Positions 40,801-52,901 are shown, numbered from the stretch's first letter. The stretch is 64,000 bases of DNA from Cymodocea nodosa (GCA_036874045.1 JAZBRI010000003.1:2492501-2556500); one strand, 5' to 3'. The notes: generated by a model not told the origin, from the sequence alone. Numbers and translations are program-made.

Positions 40801-43607
40801 CCAAATTCTACGTTTCTAAAGAAGTCCATGATCAACTTCATATTGCTAGTTCAAAGCTTTAATTCTATAAATAATAAATCAAAGTGATTTCTAGAATTTT
40901 GGAGGAATGTTTCCAAAATTGAATTAGACATCAATTTGAGTCTGCTTTGTTTCCGATTTTCCTAGTCAAACCATTGATGAACTAATACTAATATCAACAT
41001 GGCAACAACATTTTGGAGATGTAGAAAAAATCAAATTGGAAGGTTTTGTGCTTGATTTGACTAGTTTAACCAATATTAAATATACCATGACTTGTATACA
41101 ATATATGTTATTAAAATATGAATTAAACTTATTCCCAATGTAAAATTTTAATTTTAATATACAAGTATATGACATAGTTGATTCGTCAAATTAAATTTCT
41201 TGTCAAGCCCACCTCTCTTGGCATCAGGTGGGAGCTATTGACCTCATGGGATATCAGGAGAAGATCATGCACCAATAGACAACAATACCTCTCATTCCTA
41301 TTAGACAAGGGATGTTGGCAACACTCTAGTCCATAGGTAAAGTTTGTATGCTAGAATAGACTATGGTGAACATTAGGAAGTAAGGAGTTACAAAACTGGA
41401 GTTTTAAATATTATCACATTGATGATAATGAGTGTCATTGAATGTTGTCATTGTTGAATATGCTAGAATGCCCAATCACCAGCAATGATGCTAAGTAATT
41501 TAGTTAACGATCTTAAGGCTAGAGCATAAATTAATCTTTGTTAAGCTTGCCTTATTTGTTGAACTAATAGCTCACACATAATAAGATAAACCAATTGAAC
41601 CTTCATTCAACTGATTTAAATTGATTCACTCCACCCACCAATTTTTTTAACCAAACCAACCAACGTATGTCCTAATATTACAAGACTAAACAACAACAAT
41701 ACGAACCATGTGGAGGTTTATCCCTTCATAGTCAATCCAAAGTTTGGATAAAGGAGGAGGGTTAGTGTTAGATAAATAGCCAGTTGTAAAGACTTGTCAA
41801 CTCCTTATAAACATGAATCCCAAAGATAACTAATACTATAAGACTAAATGAAATAAAATGAGTGCCACCATCTTCTTATTTCTAGAAGTGTCTCCTCCCA
41901 CTACCACAACAACCTATTTGTTGTTGCATCATCCACATCCTACATGCATTGTCACCATCCCATCCCACCTTTTATGTGCATTGTCACTACTACTTCCAAA
42001 CATTCATCATCATTGTCAGACAACTTGCCTCCAACTTCACCATGGAAAACATGTCTTGCATCATCTTTGCCAACACAACACCTAATTCCTCCCACCATTG
42101 ACTACCTTCCATCAATGGCACAATTCCCTCCTCAAGACAATGGCCTACATCGCTAACACCTCCTCCTAGCTATCACTCTGACATAAATCTCTTTACAACA
42201 TGCAAAGATCTTTTTTGCAAAAAAAAAAGCAAGCACACACAAAAAGATCTTGCCACCTGGAGATCCCATGATCATCTCCGTCATTAGAGATCATGTTGTT
42301 GTTCCTCCCATATATTATATCTTTAGCGCCCCCCCCCCCCCAACCCATCATTACCTCTCAACATGTTGTTAATGGAACAGATGCTAGTGCCATTTCATGT
42401 TAATTCATCTTGCATCAAGCCATTGCAAAAAAAGAAACTAGTGATGGCATAGACTTAGTCAAAGAAAGTAAGGTAGGTATAAATTCTAAGTTTGAATTTT
42501 TGAGAAATATCTTAGAATCTAAAGGATTTAAATTAAGACCAAAACATAATACATTAAAGTTCCGAATAACAAAGTAAGGCCTCTCTTGTGCAAGATTCCA
42601 AGAACATGAGATGCATCTCAACACAAGACTCACTAACTAATTTCAACTACAAAAAGAAATTTTTTAGCATTAGCCTCCTATTGAGCATACTACGCTTAAC
42701 ATAGAAATTCTTACACTCATATTTTGTTTGACATGTGTTCAATGGGTCTAATCACAGGCATAGCTTATTGTCATAATTTATACTAGGTGAGACTTGGGGA
42801 TAAATGCCATCACTGTTTGCAGCCTAATGACTTCTTCTCTTTGTGTATTGGCACTTGATATAGGCTATTGAACATATTTAAGACATGTCAGCTCGCACTT
42901 GATATAGACTATCGATATATTTTGATTGTCAACCTAAACTATCAAATGTATGAGGTATATTGAAGTACTAGTTGTTGATGTTTTATTAGGCTATCTCTTC
43001 TGTATTACCTCATTAATCATACACGTTGCATACGAAGGTTTCCTTAGCACAACAATTTATGCTGATATGATTCGTAAAGAGTTTGACTCGTACAAACACA
43101 AAAAGCACCAATAAGTGGGTCAATGACACAAGTGAATCTAATGGTGATACACCATAAAGTGTGATTTCAAAGCGACTCATATGACCTGCAAACAATTGAA
43201 TTTATGGTTAAGAACCTCACGAAAGAGAAAAGTCTTGTTTTCTCCGTTAAATGAAGTTGATTTACTGGTTTAAAACTATCTCTACTGCAAATGCATGTCC
43301 TCCAAGTATTTACCAATATTTTTTTACTTCATGGTGTGCAGACACATTTTCCGTCATTCCCGATTCCAACGGAGGACTCTCGGAAGAACATTAGTACTAC
43401 GAAAGCCACAAAACTCCTCTGAAATAGCTCCAAGGCAGAAGCCAACGACAGAAACAACTCAGGCAAGCTGTGATCCCGGCGCAAAACACAACAACGCAAA
43501 CTGACAACGAACATCACAAGATTCACATCGATGAAAACAGGAAAAATGAAGCTCACCTGCTCGGTGTCCCTCTCGACGGCCCCCGACCGTCCGCCTTCGC
43601 CCAACAT
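25816..43607 (-). CDS. PRAF: PH, RCC1 and FYVE domain protein with C-terminal BRX domain (PRAF family)
   Basis: PRAF proteins bind phosphoinositides through PH and FYVE-like domains, carry an RCC1 beta-propeller and act in polarity/trafficking and small-GTPase signalling at membranes. Nine exons: 43557-43607, 38246-38332, 33983-34072, 33092-33172, 32776-32964, 30578-32710, 28407-28553, 26507-26874 and 25816-25972. All junctions are GT/AG and in phase, giving 1,100 aa. Exons 1-5 form the PH domain ([40 protein letters not shown]). Exon 6 carries RCC1 repeats (about residues 260-646; repeated [17 protein letters not shown] units). It also carries the FYVE zinc finger (about 647-714) with the plant variant RKRHNCYNC in place of the animal R(R/K)HHCR core. 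Exon 7 is a coiled coil (about 878-926). Exons 8-9 give the BRX domain from [20 protein letters not shown] to [20 protein letters not shown]. An in-frame ATG at 43622 would add five residues. Intron 1 is 5.2 kb, intron 2 4.2 kb, intron 6 2.0 kb. Confidence 0.96.
26875..28406 (-). other. PRAF intron 7 with SINE head and MITE-like end
   Basis: Between exons 7 and 8. It contains a tRNA-derived SINE head (27085-27185), a terminal-repeat-like start GGTCTGTTTGTGTCAC at 27191 and an interrupted poly-C tract at about 27957-27975. Confidence 0.6.
27085..27185 (+). mobile_element. tRNA-derived SINE head
   Basis: The stretch contains an RNA polymerase III A-box-like GGTTCAATGGTAAGGG (about 27098) and a B-box-like GTTCGAATC (about 27151), about 50 bases apart, the spacing of a tRNA-type promoter. 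The same arrangement, and the intervening TGAAAGGCC, recur in the better-preserved element at 60460-60660. The 3' part appears cut off at the MITE-like end at about 27190. Confidence 0.6.
27191..29018. mobile_element. MITE-like terminal sequences in inverted orientation
   Basis: GGTCTGTTTGTGTCAC at 27191-27206 and its inverted form GTGACACAAACAGACC at 29003-29018 are perfect inverted 16-mers. They bracket PRAF exon 7, so they are more likely the outer ends of two separate damaged elements than one element that captured an exon. No matching target duplication is seen at the two outer edges. The terminal sequence is related to that of the element at 52902-53409. Confidence 0.5.
28554..30577 (-). 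other. PRAF intron 6 with copia fragment
   Basis: A 2-kb intron. It contains the right MITE-like end (29003-29018), a copia RNase H remnant on the opposite strand (29019-29540), and after it two polypurine-tract-like motifs (about 29535 and 29885). Confidence 0.65.
29019..29540 (+). mobile_element. Ty1/copia retrotransposon fragment (RNase H to end of pol)
   Basis: Short readable motifs match the end of copia pol: [12 protein letters not shown], then [30 protein letters not shown] and TTNIFTKGF, ending in a stop followed by a purine-rich TTGAGGGAAAGTATTA. Several residues differ from the copia consensus and nothing upstream (reverse transcriptase, integrase, gag) is present. It is a dead 3' piece lying antisense in PRAF intron 6. 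Confidence 0.85.
34635..34830. repeat. Two tandem copies of a 99-bp unit
   Basis: GGATAATCCAAA recurs at 34661 and 34760, GATAACTATTTAAATA follows in both, and GAATCCATATGCAA recurs at 34711 and 34810, an exact 99-base offset. The array sits in a longer segment (about 34590-35330) rich in related GGAT/ATCC motifs, as in degenerate hAT-like MITEs. Confidence 0.85.
37215..37490. repeat. Three imperfect tandem copies, unit about 95 bp
   Basis: Each unit contains TCTAT-CTTTATGCAT-like or TCTATGCATNTAATCT text, followed by a CA/GTTACGCAAAAA-like run and GGAAAA-CAAAAA. AATCT anchors lie at 37281, 37376 and 37470, spaced by 95 and 94 bases. Confidence 0.75.
37585..37644. repeat. Two tandem copies of a 30-bp unit
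   Basis: AGCATTGTTCTCAATCCAAT followed by GGCTGATTGG is repeated directly at 37615 with three changes. Confidence 0.9.
38333..43556 (-). other. PRAF intron 1 (5.2 kb)
   Basis: It is bounded by exon 1 (…ERDTEQ) and exon 2 (AITALKRG…) with phase 0. It holds an inverted-repeat cluster at 38471-38528, a poly-C run at 42329-42341 and a CT/CA-rich stretch at 41860-42190. About 39050-39610 resembles an old LINE-like 3' end (T/G-rich, ending in TTCAAAAAAAACC), but no protein domain confirms it. Confidence 0.55.
38471..38528. repeat. Cluster of CCTAGG-centred inverted repeats
   Basis: GGTGCCTAG (about 38490) pairs with CTAGGCACC (about 38520), and CACCTAGG, CCTAGGTG and CACCTAGG lie between and beside them, so several hairpins are possible. 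Similar GCCTAGGCG-type clusters are common plant repeat debris. Confidence 0.7.
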
Positions 43608-44913
43608 CTTGTCGTCTCTCAAGCATCAAAACGACCCCACCTTTCCGCAGTCGGGAGTGCCGCCGTGATCATCCATTCTCGAACCCGTAGGCCGCTCCCA
43701 TCCACCAGAGATCCGCCGATCCCGAACCAGGAGAACGACCCCAGAGGAGTGTAATTTGGGAGAAATCGAAGAGGAAACCTGGCGGAGTCGAAACGGAGGG
43801 GATCGAGCTGCCAAAGCTAAGCACAGTGGAGTGGTGGTGGGAGCACTGTGTGCGTTCGTGCGTGTTTTTTTCTTTTTTGGAGCGCCGAGGATTTAATCGG
43901 GGAAATATATTGCATTCCGAGAGACGAAAAATACAAAAAAAGAAAAGAAAAAGGAGTTTAAATGGAAAGGGGTTTTATCTACGAATTGCCCTCCACCTTT
44001 GTACTTAATCACGTTTCTGCCATAACGTGTTTTTTTTTGGCAAATGCCTTTTACAGGACAGTAAATAAATATAAAAATCGATATGCAGATTTTTTTTGTT
44101 TGGAATAAGAATAAATGAATTAATCTAGTTATGTTATGTTTGTATATTTTCTTCGGTTTTCACCACGAATTAAAAATATTTCTTTTTTCTTTTTCCACCC
44201 TGAAATATTGAATCTGAGGGGAAAATATCTTCTTCTTTTTTCCGTTGGCAAAAAAAATATTATTTTGGGGTTAAAGAATAATAAAATATCGTAATTTTAT
44301 TTCCCTTAATTTGACGACATATTTTCTTTTCTTCTTTTTTTTCCTCTTTCGTTGCACACTCCTCGATTGTATTATTGGATTTTATTTCTTGGTTACAAGA
44401 CAAGAAACAAATGCAAAAAATAAATGTATTGTTCTCTTTGCTTGGTTTTAGCGGTAAAGCGTGTATTCTCTTGATATTCTTAAATTTTTTTTTACCGGTT
44501 TCTCCATTATTCTCAATTTCCTCTTCGTGCGATCTCATTTTTAATTAATTTGGAAATAAGAATTCTTTACCAGGAAAATGTACGTGTTTGTATTAGTATT
44601 CTTATTATTTTGGGTTATTCATTGAACTTAGTCTATTCTACCAAAATCGTAGATATAAAAACTACTTTACAGGAAAAAAAAAAAACATATTTTCGAAATG
44701 AATTTAGTGCGTGGTTTTATGAGGTGTGAAATTAAAAAAAGAGAGAGTCACTTTTCTGGTAATAAATGTGATGATATTTCTTTTATTGATTTCTTGTCCT
44801 TTAATGAACACAATGACTTTGGGAAAAGACAAATTTTAGTAATTTTTGTGCGTTTTTCCCTCAAAAATCTCAGGCAATTTGGTCTCATCCTTTTTCATCA
44901 TCAGTTGTCTCGT

Positions 44914-44946
<33 letters not shown>

Positions 44947-45525
44947 CGTGTGTGTGTTTGAACATCTCTTTATTTAAATATACTTTCAAGGGACAAACGG
45001 GGATTAAACAAAAATTATCATACACAATGTGTGGAATCTAAAACTTATATGTAAATTTTGTGTCCTTAAATGGAAAGACCATTTATTGGGTTCAAATTTA
45101 GGATTCCCAGATCGCAACGGTCTACGTCCTTACCATTTTCCCATGCTCTTTCTAGACATCAACGCATGCAGCACAAAAAAGGGGATTTGGATAACATCCG
45201 TTGCCGTTGAAATCACGGCTTTTCCGAAAAAACTATTAATCTTATTGCATCGTAAAGTAGTATTGTTTGTCGTTTCGTTGCAGAGGATTTACATGTTATA
45301 TCATCAAAATTGATAATAAGTACAAGCCATCGCCACTTTCAGGAATCAAGGCAAATATTATATTCATTACTTAATTAATATATTCTTCCAGGTAATCTTT
45401 TCTTGCCTGAACAATGGCATATTGATGCTTTCGAAGGATCACATCAAGCCTTTTTCTTTGCCCGATCCATTTTTAACCCCACCTTTTTTGTGATTTTTAT
45501 AACTCAAATTTATTTAATACCCATC
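43608..45525. other. Upstream region of PRAF, AT-rich intergenic
   Basis: 43608-43850 is moderately GC-rich and should include the PRAF 5' UTR and core promoter. Beyond it the DNA is AT-rich with a (TA)n run at about 44921-44946. No other gene is recognised. Confidence 0.5.
44921..44946. repeat. (TA)n microsatellite followed by short GT run
   Basis: About twelve TA units are followed by CGTGTGTGTG. Simple repeat only. Confidence 0.9.
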
Positions 45526-45529
45526 ATCT

Positions 45530-45990
45530 TTCGCCTCTTATCGAAAAAACGATAGCGGCGTATTGGGAACACGTACGCCGTACGGATGCGCGGTGGCAAT
45601 CTCGTAGATTCGACGAAAGAGAGTCCCGGTTGTTACATATCAATCGCAGAAGAAGAAAGAAAGAGGAGGAAGAGGAGGAGGGGGAGGAGGAGGACGACGA
45701 CGACGGAAAGGTGGCGCGGTGGCCAGCGCTGCCCATGCACGTGTGACCACCTCCGAGTGGAGCTGGAGCCGGCCTTTTCCTTCGCTCCTCCAGCACACGC
45801 CGGTGGTGGTGATGGTGGGCCGCCGTTGACGGTCAGCGGTCGGCACCGGCGACGACGATGGATGGCAGCTGATGTGACGTGACGTGCGTGGTGGATCGGC
45901 GTCCTTTCACGTGGACGGCCTTTCCGTAGTGGGGGCACCCGTCGCCTTTTCCAGCACGTCCATCCCGTAAATATCAACCCCCTTCCGGCC
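45530..45990. promoter_or_regulatory. Orphan GC-rich island with G-box/ABRE-like ACGT cores
   Basis: The block is far richer in GC and CpG than the flanking DNA. It contains GCACGTGTG (about 45736), GTGACGTGACGTGCG (about 45874) and TTCACGTGGAC (about 45907), which are G-box, ABRE-like and TGACG (as-1-like) cores, and a polypurine tract at 45649-45705. Open frames cross it on both strands, but they are compositional artefacts with repeated Arg/Pro/Gly runs and no known domain. It looks like a promoter CpG island, but I could not identify the gene it would serve. Confidence 0.4.
45649..45705 (+). repeat. Polypurine (GGA/GAA) tract
   Basis: About 55 bases of almost pure purine (AGAAGAAAGAAAGAGGAGGA and so on) end in GACGACGACG. 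Such tracts can form triplex DNA and lie in promoters or 5' UTRs of plant genes. Confidence 0.85.
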
Positions 45991-47038
45991 AACAAAGAGA
46001 TAATCCGACTAAAAGTTATTCTTTAAAAAATGCGTAAACTTTAATTATATGATTGACTAATTTATAACATAATCTACTGCACGTTAAAACTTTAAATTAA
46101 TCTGAATTATATTCGTAATTATTGAATGCAAAATTCTATAAATCAATTCCACCTTTATTTATTTGCAAAAAACAAAAAATATTGTTGAAGGATTTTACAT
46201 CTATTAAATATGGTGGATCAAACAATTCACCGCAGAAGAAACCAGTGATATGGATTGTAACATCCAAAAAAGCCACGGAAATAATATTACTATCTCTAGA
46301 GAACGAGGATTTTCATTCAAAATTCCTTAAAAAAGTTACAGAAAACTTGAATTAGCCAGCAATGGAAGAAGAAGAAGAAAAAAAAAAAAAACAGTCGTGT
46401 GCAGTATCATGTATTATTATAAATTAGACCGGCAAAATTCCACACAAGTAAAGAAAGCTTATGGCCGGAAGCCTACAAGCATTGCAATAGGGTGTGCACA
46501 GGGGAAGCTTGACTCATGGAGACACATCATTGTTTCAAACTCCAGGTTGTCGGCAAGTTGTCAAGATTAAATGCGTAAATGGGAGTGCAACATCATTTTT
46601 TTATCAATAATATATTTCCATCACGCAACAACAAAACAATTTGGATTATAATCGTCTGGTGACAAGACATTATACAGTATTTCTATTTTGGAAGGAAAAA
46701 GAAAGAGAGCCCTTTTCTCATCTTTTGGCATAAGTGAGTATCATATCATACGCTGATATCTCATGCGTTCCCTTCCAGGAAAGCGATTTCGCACCTGTTT
46801 CCATAAAATCAGGATTGCTTCGATCGATTCCTCCATGCATGTATTCAGAATCTGCAATTTATTTTGGTGATTTGATCATGGTGACATCAACATGATATCA
46901 ACATTTATGAATCTTGAGGAGAATAGACCAAACGCATGACATCAAGAATTCACGAGGAAATTCAACAAGAATTTTTCGATGTATTTTGACATGTGATAAG
47001 ATGGTATTATATTGGTATACATTATATATAAGAAAAAT

Positions 47039-47222
47039 GTTAGCATTCACAGCTAAATTGCTGTGAGTCTCGATCCTTACGTGAAAAAAATGCTGCGTGG
47101 CATTACTGTGAGCATACCGTGAAATCTCGTGATCGTCCCCCCGCCCAACAACAATTGTTGTTTTTCTAAAAAAATAATTTGATGGGGGCCCCACAGCAAA
47201 AGTTGTTGTGAGTGTCCACAAC
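47039..47222. mobile_element. MITE-like element with imperfect terminal inverted repeats
   Basis: The left end GTTAGCATTCACAGC, then TTGCTGTGAG, matches the reverse complement of the right end (GTTGTGGACACTCACAAC, then TTTGCTGTGG) imperfectly over about 30 bases. Inside is the palindrome CAACAATTGTTG. The flanks are A-rich and T-rich, so a target duplication cannot be judged. It is about 184 bp with no coding capacity. Confidence 0.5.
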
Positions 47223-48394
47223 TTTTTTACCCTCATACACACACACACTCACCGTAGCCATTTCCACGTTAAAAAGTGCAACATAGTAGATTAAACCATA
47301 TAATCATAGAAAATTTAATTCTCAATCCTAAAATTAGGTTGAAGTAGTTTGATCTGTATAGATTGCAGCTCAGTCAATTGAAACAAAAAATATCATCTAT
47401 ATGAGAGTGATCAAATTTGTGGAGATTCAACTGAATTGAGATTATAGTTTGAAGTGGTTTGCACTGAATCGTGATTCCTCCAATTTTAAAGAATTGGAGA
47501 GACTCTGATCGGTTAAAATCTAGACCATGGAGTGTGGCATATATAAATGGATTTCATTATATCAATTTTTCTTTCTTTTCAAGAAAAAACATCATTCAAA
47601 TTTCTTTCAATTTGTATTTAAGGGTTTGGATTTAAAAATCAGATCTCTCCAATCCCAGAGAACTGGAGGGTATCCAAATCTATGTGCAAGTTTCTCATCG
47701 GATTTAATCTTTCCATTTATGCATTGCTTTGTTAGATACCAAAATTTCTATAGGTACTTGCACCTAACAAAAATGTAGATATTTTTATTTTATAAATAAA
47801 TACACAGACAAAAAAATAGTCATACATGTTTTATCATTGAATATCTACGAATATATGGTATCACATATTCGTGTGTATGCTTGTACCTTGGTGATGGAGG
47901 GAGTACCTTCCATCATCTCTCTCTAACTTTGCTAAAAAATGAATACATTGTATCACTAATAATATTTCAAATCATGCATTGTATCACTAATAATACAGAA
48001 AGAAAAGTAGGCCAGATTGTGAAGAATTATGCATGGCCTTTAATCGTACCAAACGACTTCTTCTGGACGCCACCCTTTTCTTTACCAAAGTTGAATGTCC
48101 ATGGCATGGGGGACCAGGAAAAGGTGGCTTTACATGGCAACCACTTGACAATGGGGTGGTTGGTGTTTTCAGCTTCCCCCCTACTTTCTTAGTACCCTAA
48201 CTTTAAATATTTAAATTGATTTAAATTATGTGAATTTATATTACTAAAATTTAAACATTGATTCGAATCTTAATGACAGCTGTTAATTTAAAAAGAAAAC
48301 TTTCTTCAAAGAAGATAAGCTCTTCATCCACAAGTTGAATACCACATGAAATAGTTATTGTCTACCATATTTCTCCGACATTATTCCCTCAAGC

Positions 48395-48462
48395 TACAAA
48401 ACTTACAGCAAGTAGATAAAGAGATAAATACAAAACTTACAGCAAGTAGATAAAGAGATAAA
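48395..48462. repeat. Perfect tandem duplication of a 34-bp unit
   Basis: TACAAAACTTACAGCAAGTA followed by GATAAAGAGATAAA occurs twice head to tail, with no mismatch. Confidence 0.97.
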
Positions 48463-51400
48463 TAGAAATAATTTATAGTGCAATAGATGGGTAGAATTAC
48501 TAGTCAATCTTGTAGGCAACAACAACGATAGTCAAGTACATTGTACATAAGATAAGCGAAAAATACTACTAGCTAGTCAATTTTGCCTTTTCAACAAATT
48601 TAAAACGTTTTGTGAATGAAAAACCTATGTACACTAATTTCTATAGCCTTTGATATTCCGTGAATGTTTCATTAATCTTTTTACATGTTATGAAATAAAT
48701 TTTAGAATGATCGAAAGAAGTTTGCACAGAAATAATTCACTCCCATTCAGGGTCATGAACCATCATGTTGCAAATTTCTTGATACCAGCTTTATTTAAGC
48801 GTAAAACTTATGATTTTCTAAAAATTTTATTTTTTGAGATTATTTTTCTTATTCTTTAACAAATGATAATGATAAACCAGGTGAAACTTGAGTTCATTAC
48901 CCATGAAATTTATGAGAATAAGCATGCCATGGCACCAGATGTCAAAATCAGCATTGGGAGGAATTTTTAGTCATATTGTGAAACAATGGACTTCAGACAT
49001 GTTGGAAAAAGCCACTGAAAAATTTCACGAAGACATGCAGCGATATTGGAACAAATTTGAGAGATATCATAATCCATATTCTTGTATATAAGTTGTGCAG
49101 CAAACTATATTTTCTAAAGATCACAATTAGGTCCTATCAACTTTCTTACAGTACTTTTTTTTTTGATATTTGGTAATGTTTAAGAGCTTGGACTTAAATC
49201 TAAGATTTTTTTTATAAACTTTATAAGATTAAAAAAGAGTGCTTAAAGCATGTGAGACATCATACCAGAAGGATGAGACAAATCGAAATGGGGCCATGAC
49301 TGATTCAACAAATCTCTTCAAACTGCAAGGCAAAAATGATAACAAAGTTAAATGCAATAACACCTTAGAAAAAAGTGACAAGTACTTATTTCATAAATTC
49401 CGACGACAAATGCTCCAAATTATTTCAATAATAAACATTTTTGAAACAACGAACTATTTGATTGATTGGTTGCCATTCATCTTGTAATAGTGTTGAAAGC
49501 ATATGTTATTTCTTTTATTAAAAAATTTTGAAATTACATCAATTATGGGAAAATTTTAAAATTGATTTGATATATTCCCATATCATATATATTATTACCA
49601 CAAGGATATATTATCTTATTCATTTGTTAAATAGTTATATTTTATTTTTGAAATCAAATAAAAAACGTTCACAAACAATTTGCAATTTTTTTGACAATGG
49701 TAATGTTTATACGTTAAACCATTGGCAAAAAAGGGACTAATTTACTCGTATATCAACTGTCAACGCCATCTACAAATTAATTTTATTTCACTCTTTTTTG
49801 GAATGGTTTTTTAAATGATTCTTGTCATTACTTATTCTATCACTTTAAGTGATTTATTAAACACTTTAGTGTTTTTACAATTTTTATTGTTTTTGAATTG
49901 TTTAACCAAGGGTAAAATAATCATATTATGGCTAAGGGTAGAATACAAAAACCATACCTATAATAATTGTTCACTGTCACCCTAACCACTTGACTAGTTG
50001 CGCCACCATTGATGCTCCATTCTAAACTCAGTGGAGACCTAAGTTCCCATCAACATAAAGCATCGGTTGCAAATTTAAATCATGTGGCCTCAAAATCGAA
50101 CATCTTATGGACAAAGCATGTGGGGATGTTCAAGAAGATCAGAACAAGTACAGATGACGGTGAGTTAGAAAAGCACCGATTTGGGTTGGTGTTGATGGGT
50201 AGAAAAGACAACTGATTGTAATGCGTGGGGTTGAAGTACGGAATGTCTCCCCAGTGTCCAGTGATCCTAAATGCTTTACAGTTGCAAATTTTAAAGCAAT
50301 ACGAGGATAACAATGACAGGTGAACGTCAGCCAGTTAAGATGTTTTACCAGTAAAGAGCATACGATATTTTTAAAAATCAACTCACAACCACTGGATCAC
50401 CAATAAACCCAACCAAACCAGGTTGACCAAATAAAGCCTCACAATTGACTGAATATGATCAACCATGGTGAATCACGCTCAACCAAGAGGTTAACAAATG
50501 GTGGCATTTGTAAAAACAATACAAACTATATGGAAGTTATGAAGTAAGTTTAACGGTATTAACTTTGGAAATTTGAAGGATATAAATGAATTTCCTTAAA
50601 AATCATTATTTTTATAAGAACAAATGTATATTGTGGTACCTATTTTGATCAATTCACAAAATGATAAAGAATATGTACAAAAAAAAATAAATTAAATCAC
50701 AAGTTTTACTCAAAATTAGTGTGTGAGCATGTTTTTTAAATATTGTATTTGAGGAAAGGGTTGAAAATGATATTTTAAGAATAATAGAAAATTTTATAAG
50801 AATCAGTTTATTTATAATGTTGGACATCAATGTATAATTATGAAATGACAAAACCATTAACCAATTCAAGTGGTTATCAGGTTCAACCACAAAATAATAG
50901 TGGTGTTATGTGATTGATAATTATGGTATGTGCATGTATAGATGATAAAGGAGGTCTATACCTCATTACAGTTTTTGTAGCCCATACTTCCTCCAGCTTC
51001 AAATCTCTCTTGAAAACCACTGTGATAATCTGTGAGGCTTTTAAAAATAATGACATTAGCAAGATGGATGCAATGGGTAAACCATTATTTCAATTCGTTG
51101 AAATACTTGTTAAACAAATTCGGTTCCCAAATGGTTTTAAAATCATTGGCTATGAGTGTGTATAACGTGATGTCATGTTAAAGCTGGTAAATGGGATCAA
51201 GAGAAAACAGCAGTACTCCAATAACTAGTTGCTGAACAAAAACTGAATATGGTTTCATTTTTTTTTTCTGTATTGTGTAAAATGGGAGAGTCATTAAATA
51301 TCTCTTATATATACTATTATTACTATATTAATGGCATTATCAAATACACTATTCTTAAATATTCATCAAATAATTGTGCAATAGATTTTGTAACATTGTT

Positions 51401-51807
51401 TTGACAATGTTCATTATGGGAAAATACTTTTTCATATTTATCACAACAATTGGTATCATCATTTTCAATATCTTGAATGAGTCATTTAGATCTAAAGATT
51501 TTATATAAAATAGAAACCTTGTATTTATTTTTCAGAAACAATTGTTTAACACTTGAAGTTTTAGATATCTATGGCATATGAAAGAAACTTAATATAATAA
51601 TGATAAAAGTTTGTTATTTCTCACATCATCCTATGTGAATGTTCTTCATATGTATATTTGTCCTATATATCATAAACATCAATCTTAAAATGGTAGACCA
51701 TCTCAACCATCTTGTAAATTTTGTAGTCAGTATTATCATCTTCTTTTAGTAGAGTTAAGACAAAATGGATACTACCTAAAAGCCTTTCTGAAATGGTTTA
51801 CTCTAAA

Positions 51808-51812
51808 AGCCT
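51808..51812 (+). repeat. Target-site duplication AGCCT, left copy
   Basis: AGCCT directly precedes the 5' LTR, and the same five bases follow the 3' LTR at 56473-56477. Five bases is the usual length for copia insertions. Confidence 0.85.
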
Positions 51813-51948
51813 TGTGGAGAGATGTAATTTAGTGTCATGTCCTATTGGATAGTTAAATGGATATTCGTTTAACTATCCATTTGGTTAACCATGTATTTAT
51901 ATATAACTCCTTTACATTAGTAAAACTCACTTTTCTTTTCCTCTCACA
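51813..51948 (+). repeat. 5' LTR of the copia element
   Basis: It starts with TG and ends with CA. It shares with the 3' copy GAGATGTAATTTAGTG, CCTATTGGATAG, TAACCATGTATTTATATATA and AGTAAAACTC, with roughly a dozen or more differences. Confidence 0.93.
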
Positions 51949-51960
51949 TGGTATTAGAGC
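51949..51960 (+). other. Primer-binding site (tRNA-iMet type)
   Basis: TGGTATTAGAGC directly follows the 5' LTR. The common copia version is TGGTATCAGAGC, so there is one change. Confidence 0.9.
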
Positions 51961-52901
51961 TTCAAGCAAAACCCTAACCTTAACCTATCATCACGCATCA
52001 TCTATCATTGTCGTTTGCATTGTTGTCTATGTGCATCTTCTCTTCCATGTGCCATTTGCATACATTGTCTCTTCTGTGTGTCATCTCTTCCACACACTGT
52101 TTGTGAATGTCATCCTTCATGTGTCTGTGTGTGTTACCGCCATTTGATGTATCCATTGATTCCTATAATACACATTAAGGTCATCTTCTATAGCCCACAT
52201 TTAGGGCTATCCTATTGATGTTGACAAATAGCTAAGGCTGACACTTGTTCCCCATAGATCATGTTATTGCTACTATTGATCTACTTGATCACAAATTCTA
52301 CTTGCACTTGACCAAGCCCTCTCTCTCTCTAACAATAATCCCTATTGAAACTCACTCATGGCCTGGCCTACAAGGAATCTAATGTTCATCAATTGACCAA
52401 TATTATAGAAAAATTGAAGGAAGAAACTACTTGTTGTAGTCAAAAGTTTTCAAACCTTTGTTATGGTACAAAGAAAGATTCATTATCTTACCAAATCTCT
52501 TCTAGACATCAAGGATACTACATATAATGATTGGTTTGCAAATGATTCCATAGTTGTTGCTTGGTTGGAAAATAACATGGAGACCAATATAGCTTGTGGG
52601 GTCATGATGCTTTGCTTGACTAAAGTTATTTAGGGTACCTTGTGACAAATGTATGGATATGGAAAAAATATTGCATAAGTATCTCAAATCTATGAACAGA
52701 TTTTTGCTTTGCACATGAATGGGTAGTCCATACAAGAGTACTTTGCCACACTAAGGTCACTATTTGAGGAGTTCAACATGTATCAATCGATCACTTCTAA
52801 TGTTACTACAATAAGACAGTATTGCACTAATTTGACTATTGCTATATTCATTATCAGTCTCCTACCCAATTTGGCATCTCAAGTTCATGGTCAAATACTA
52901 A

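Larger units (their letters stand above)
45991..51812. other. Gene-poor AT-rich region
   Basis: No gene is recognised. A MITE-like element (47039-47222), a hairpin at about 47482-47503 and a 34-bp tandem duplication (48395-48462) are present. Open frames at 47881 and 48888 were examined and not accepted as genes. Confidence 0.5.

Noticed and set aside
45586..45995. Overlapping open frames on both strands in the GC-rich island
   Set aside because: The translations are Arg-, Pro- or Gly-rich low-complexity text from GGA/CCG repeats, with no domain; treated as a regulatory island instead.
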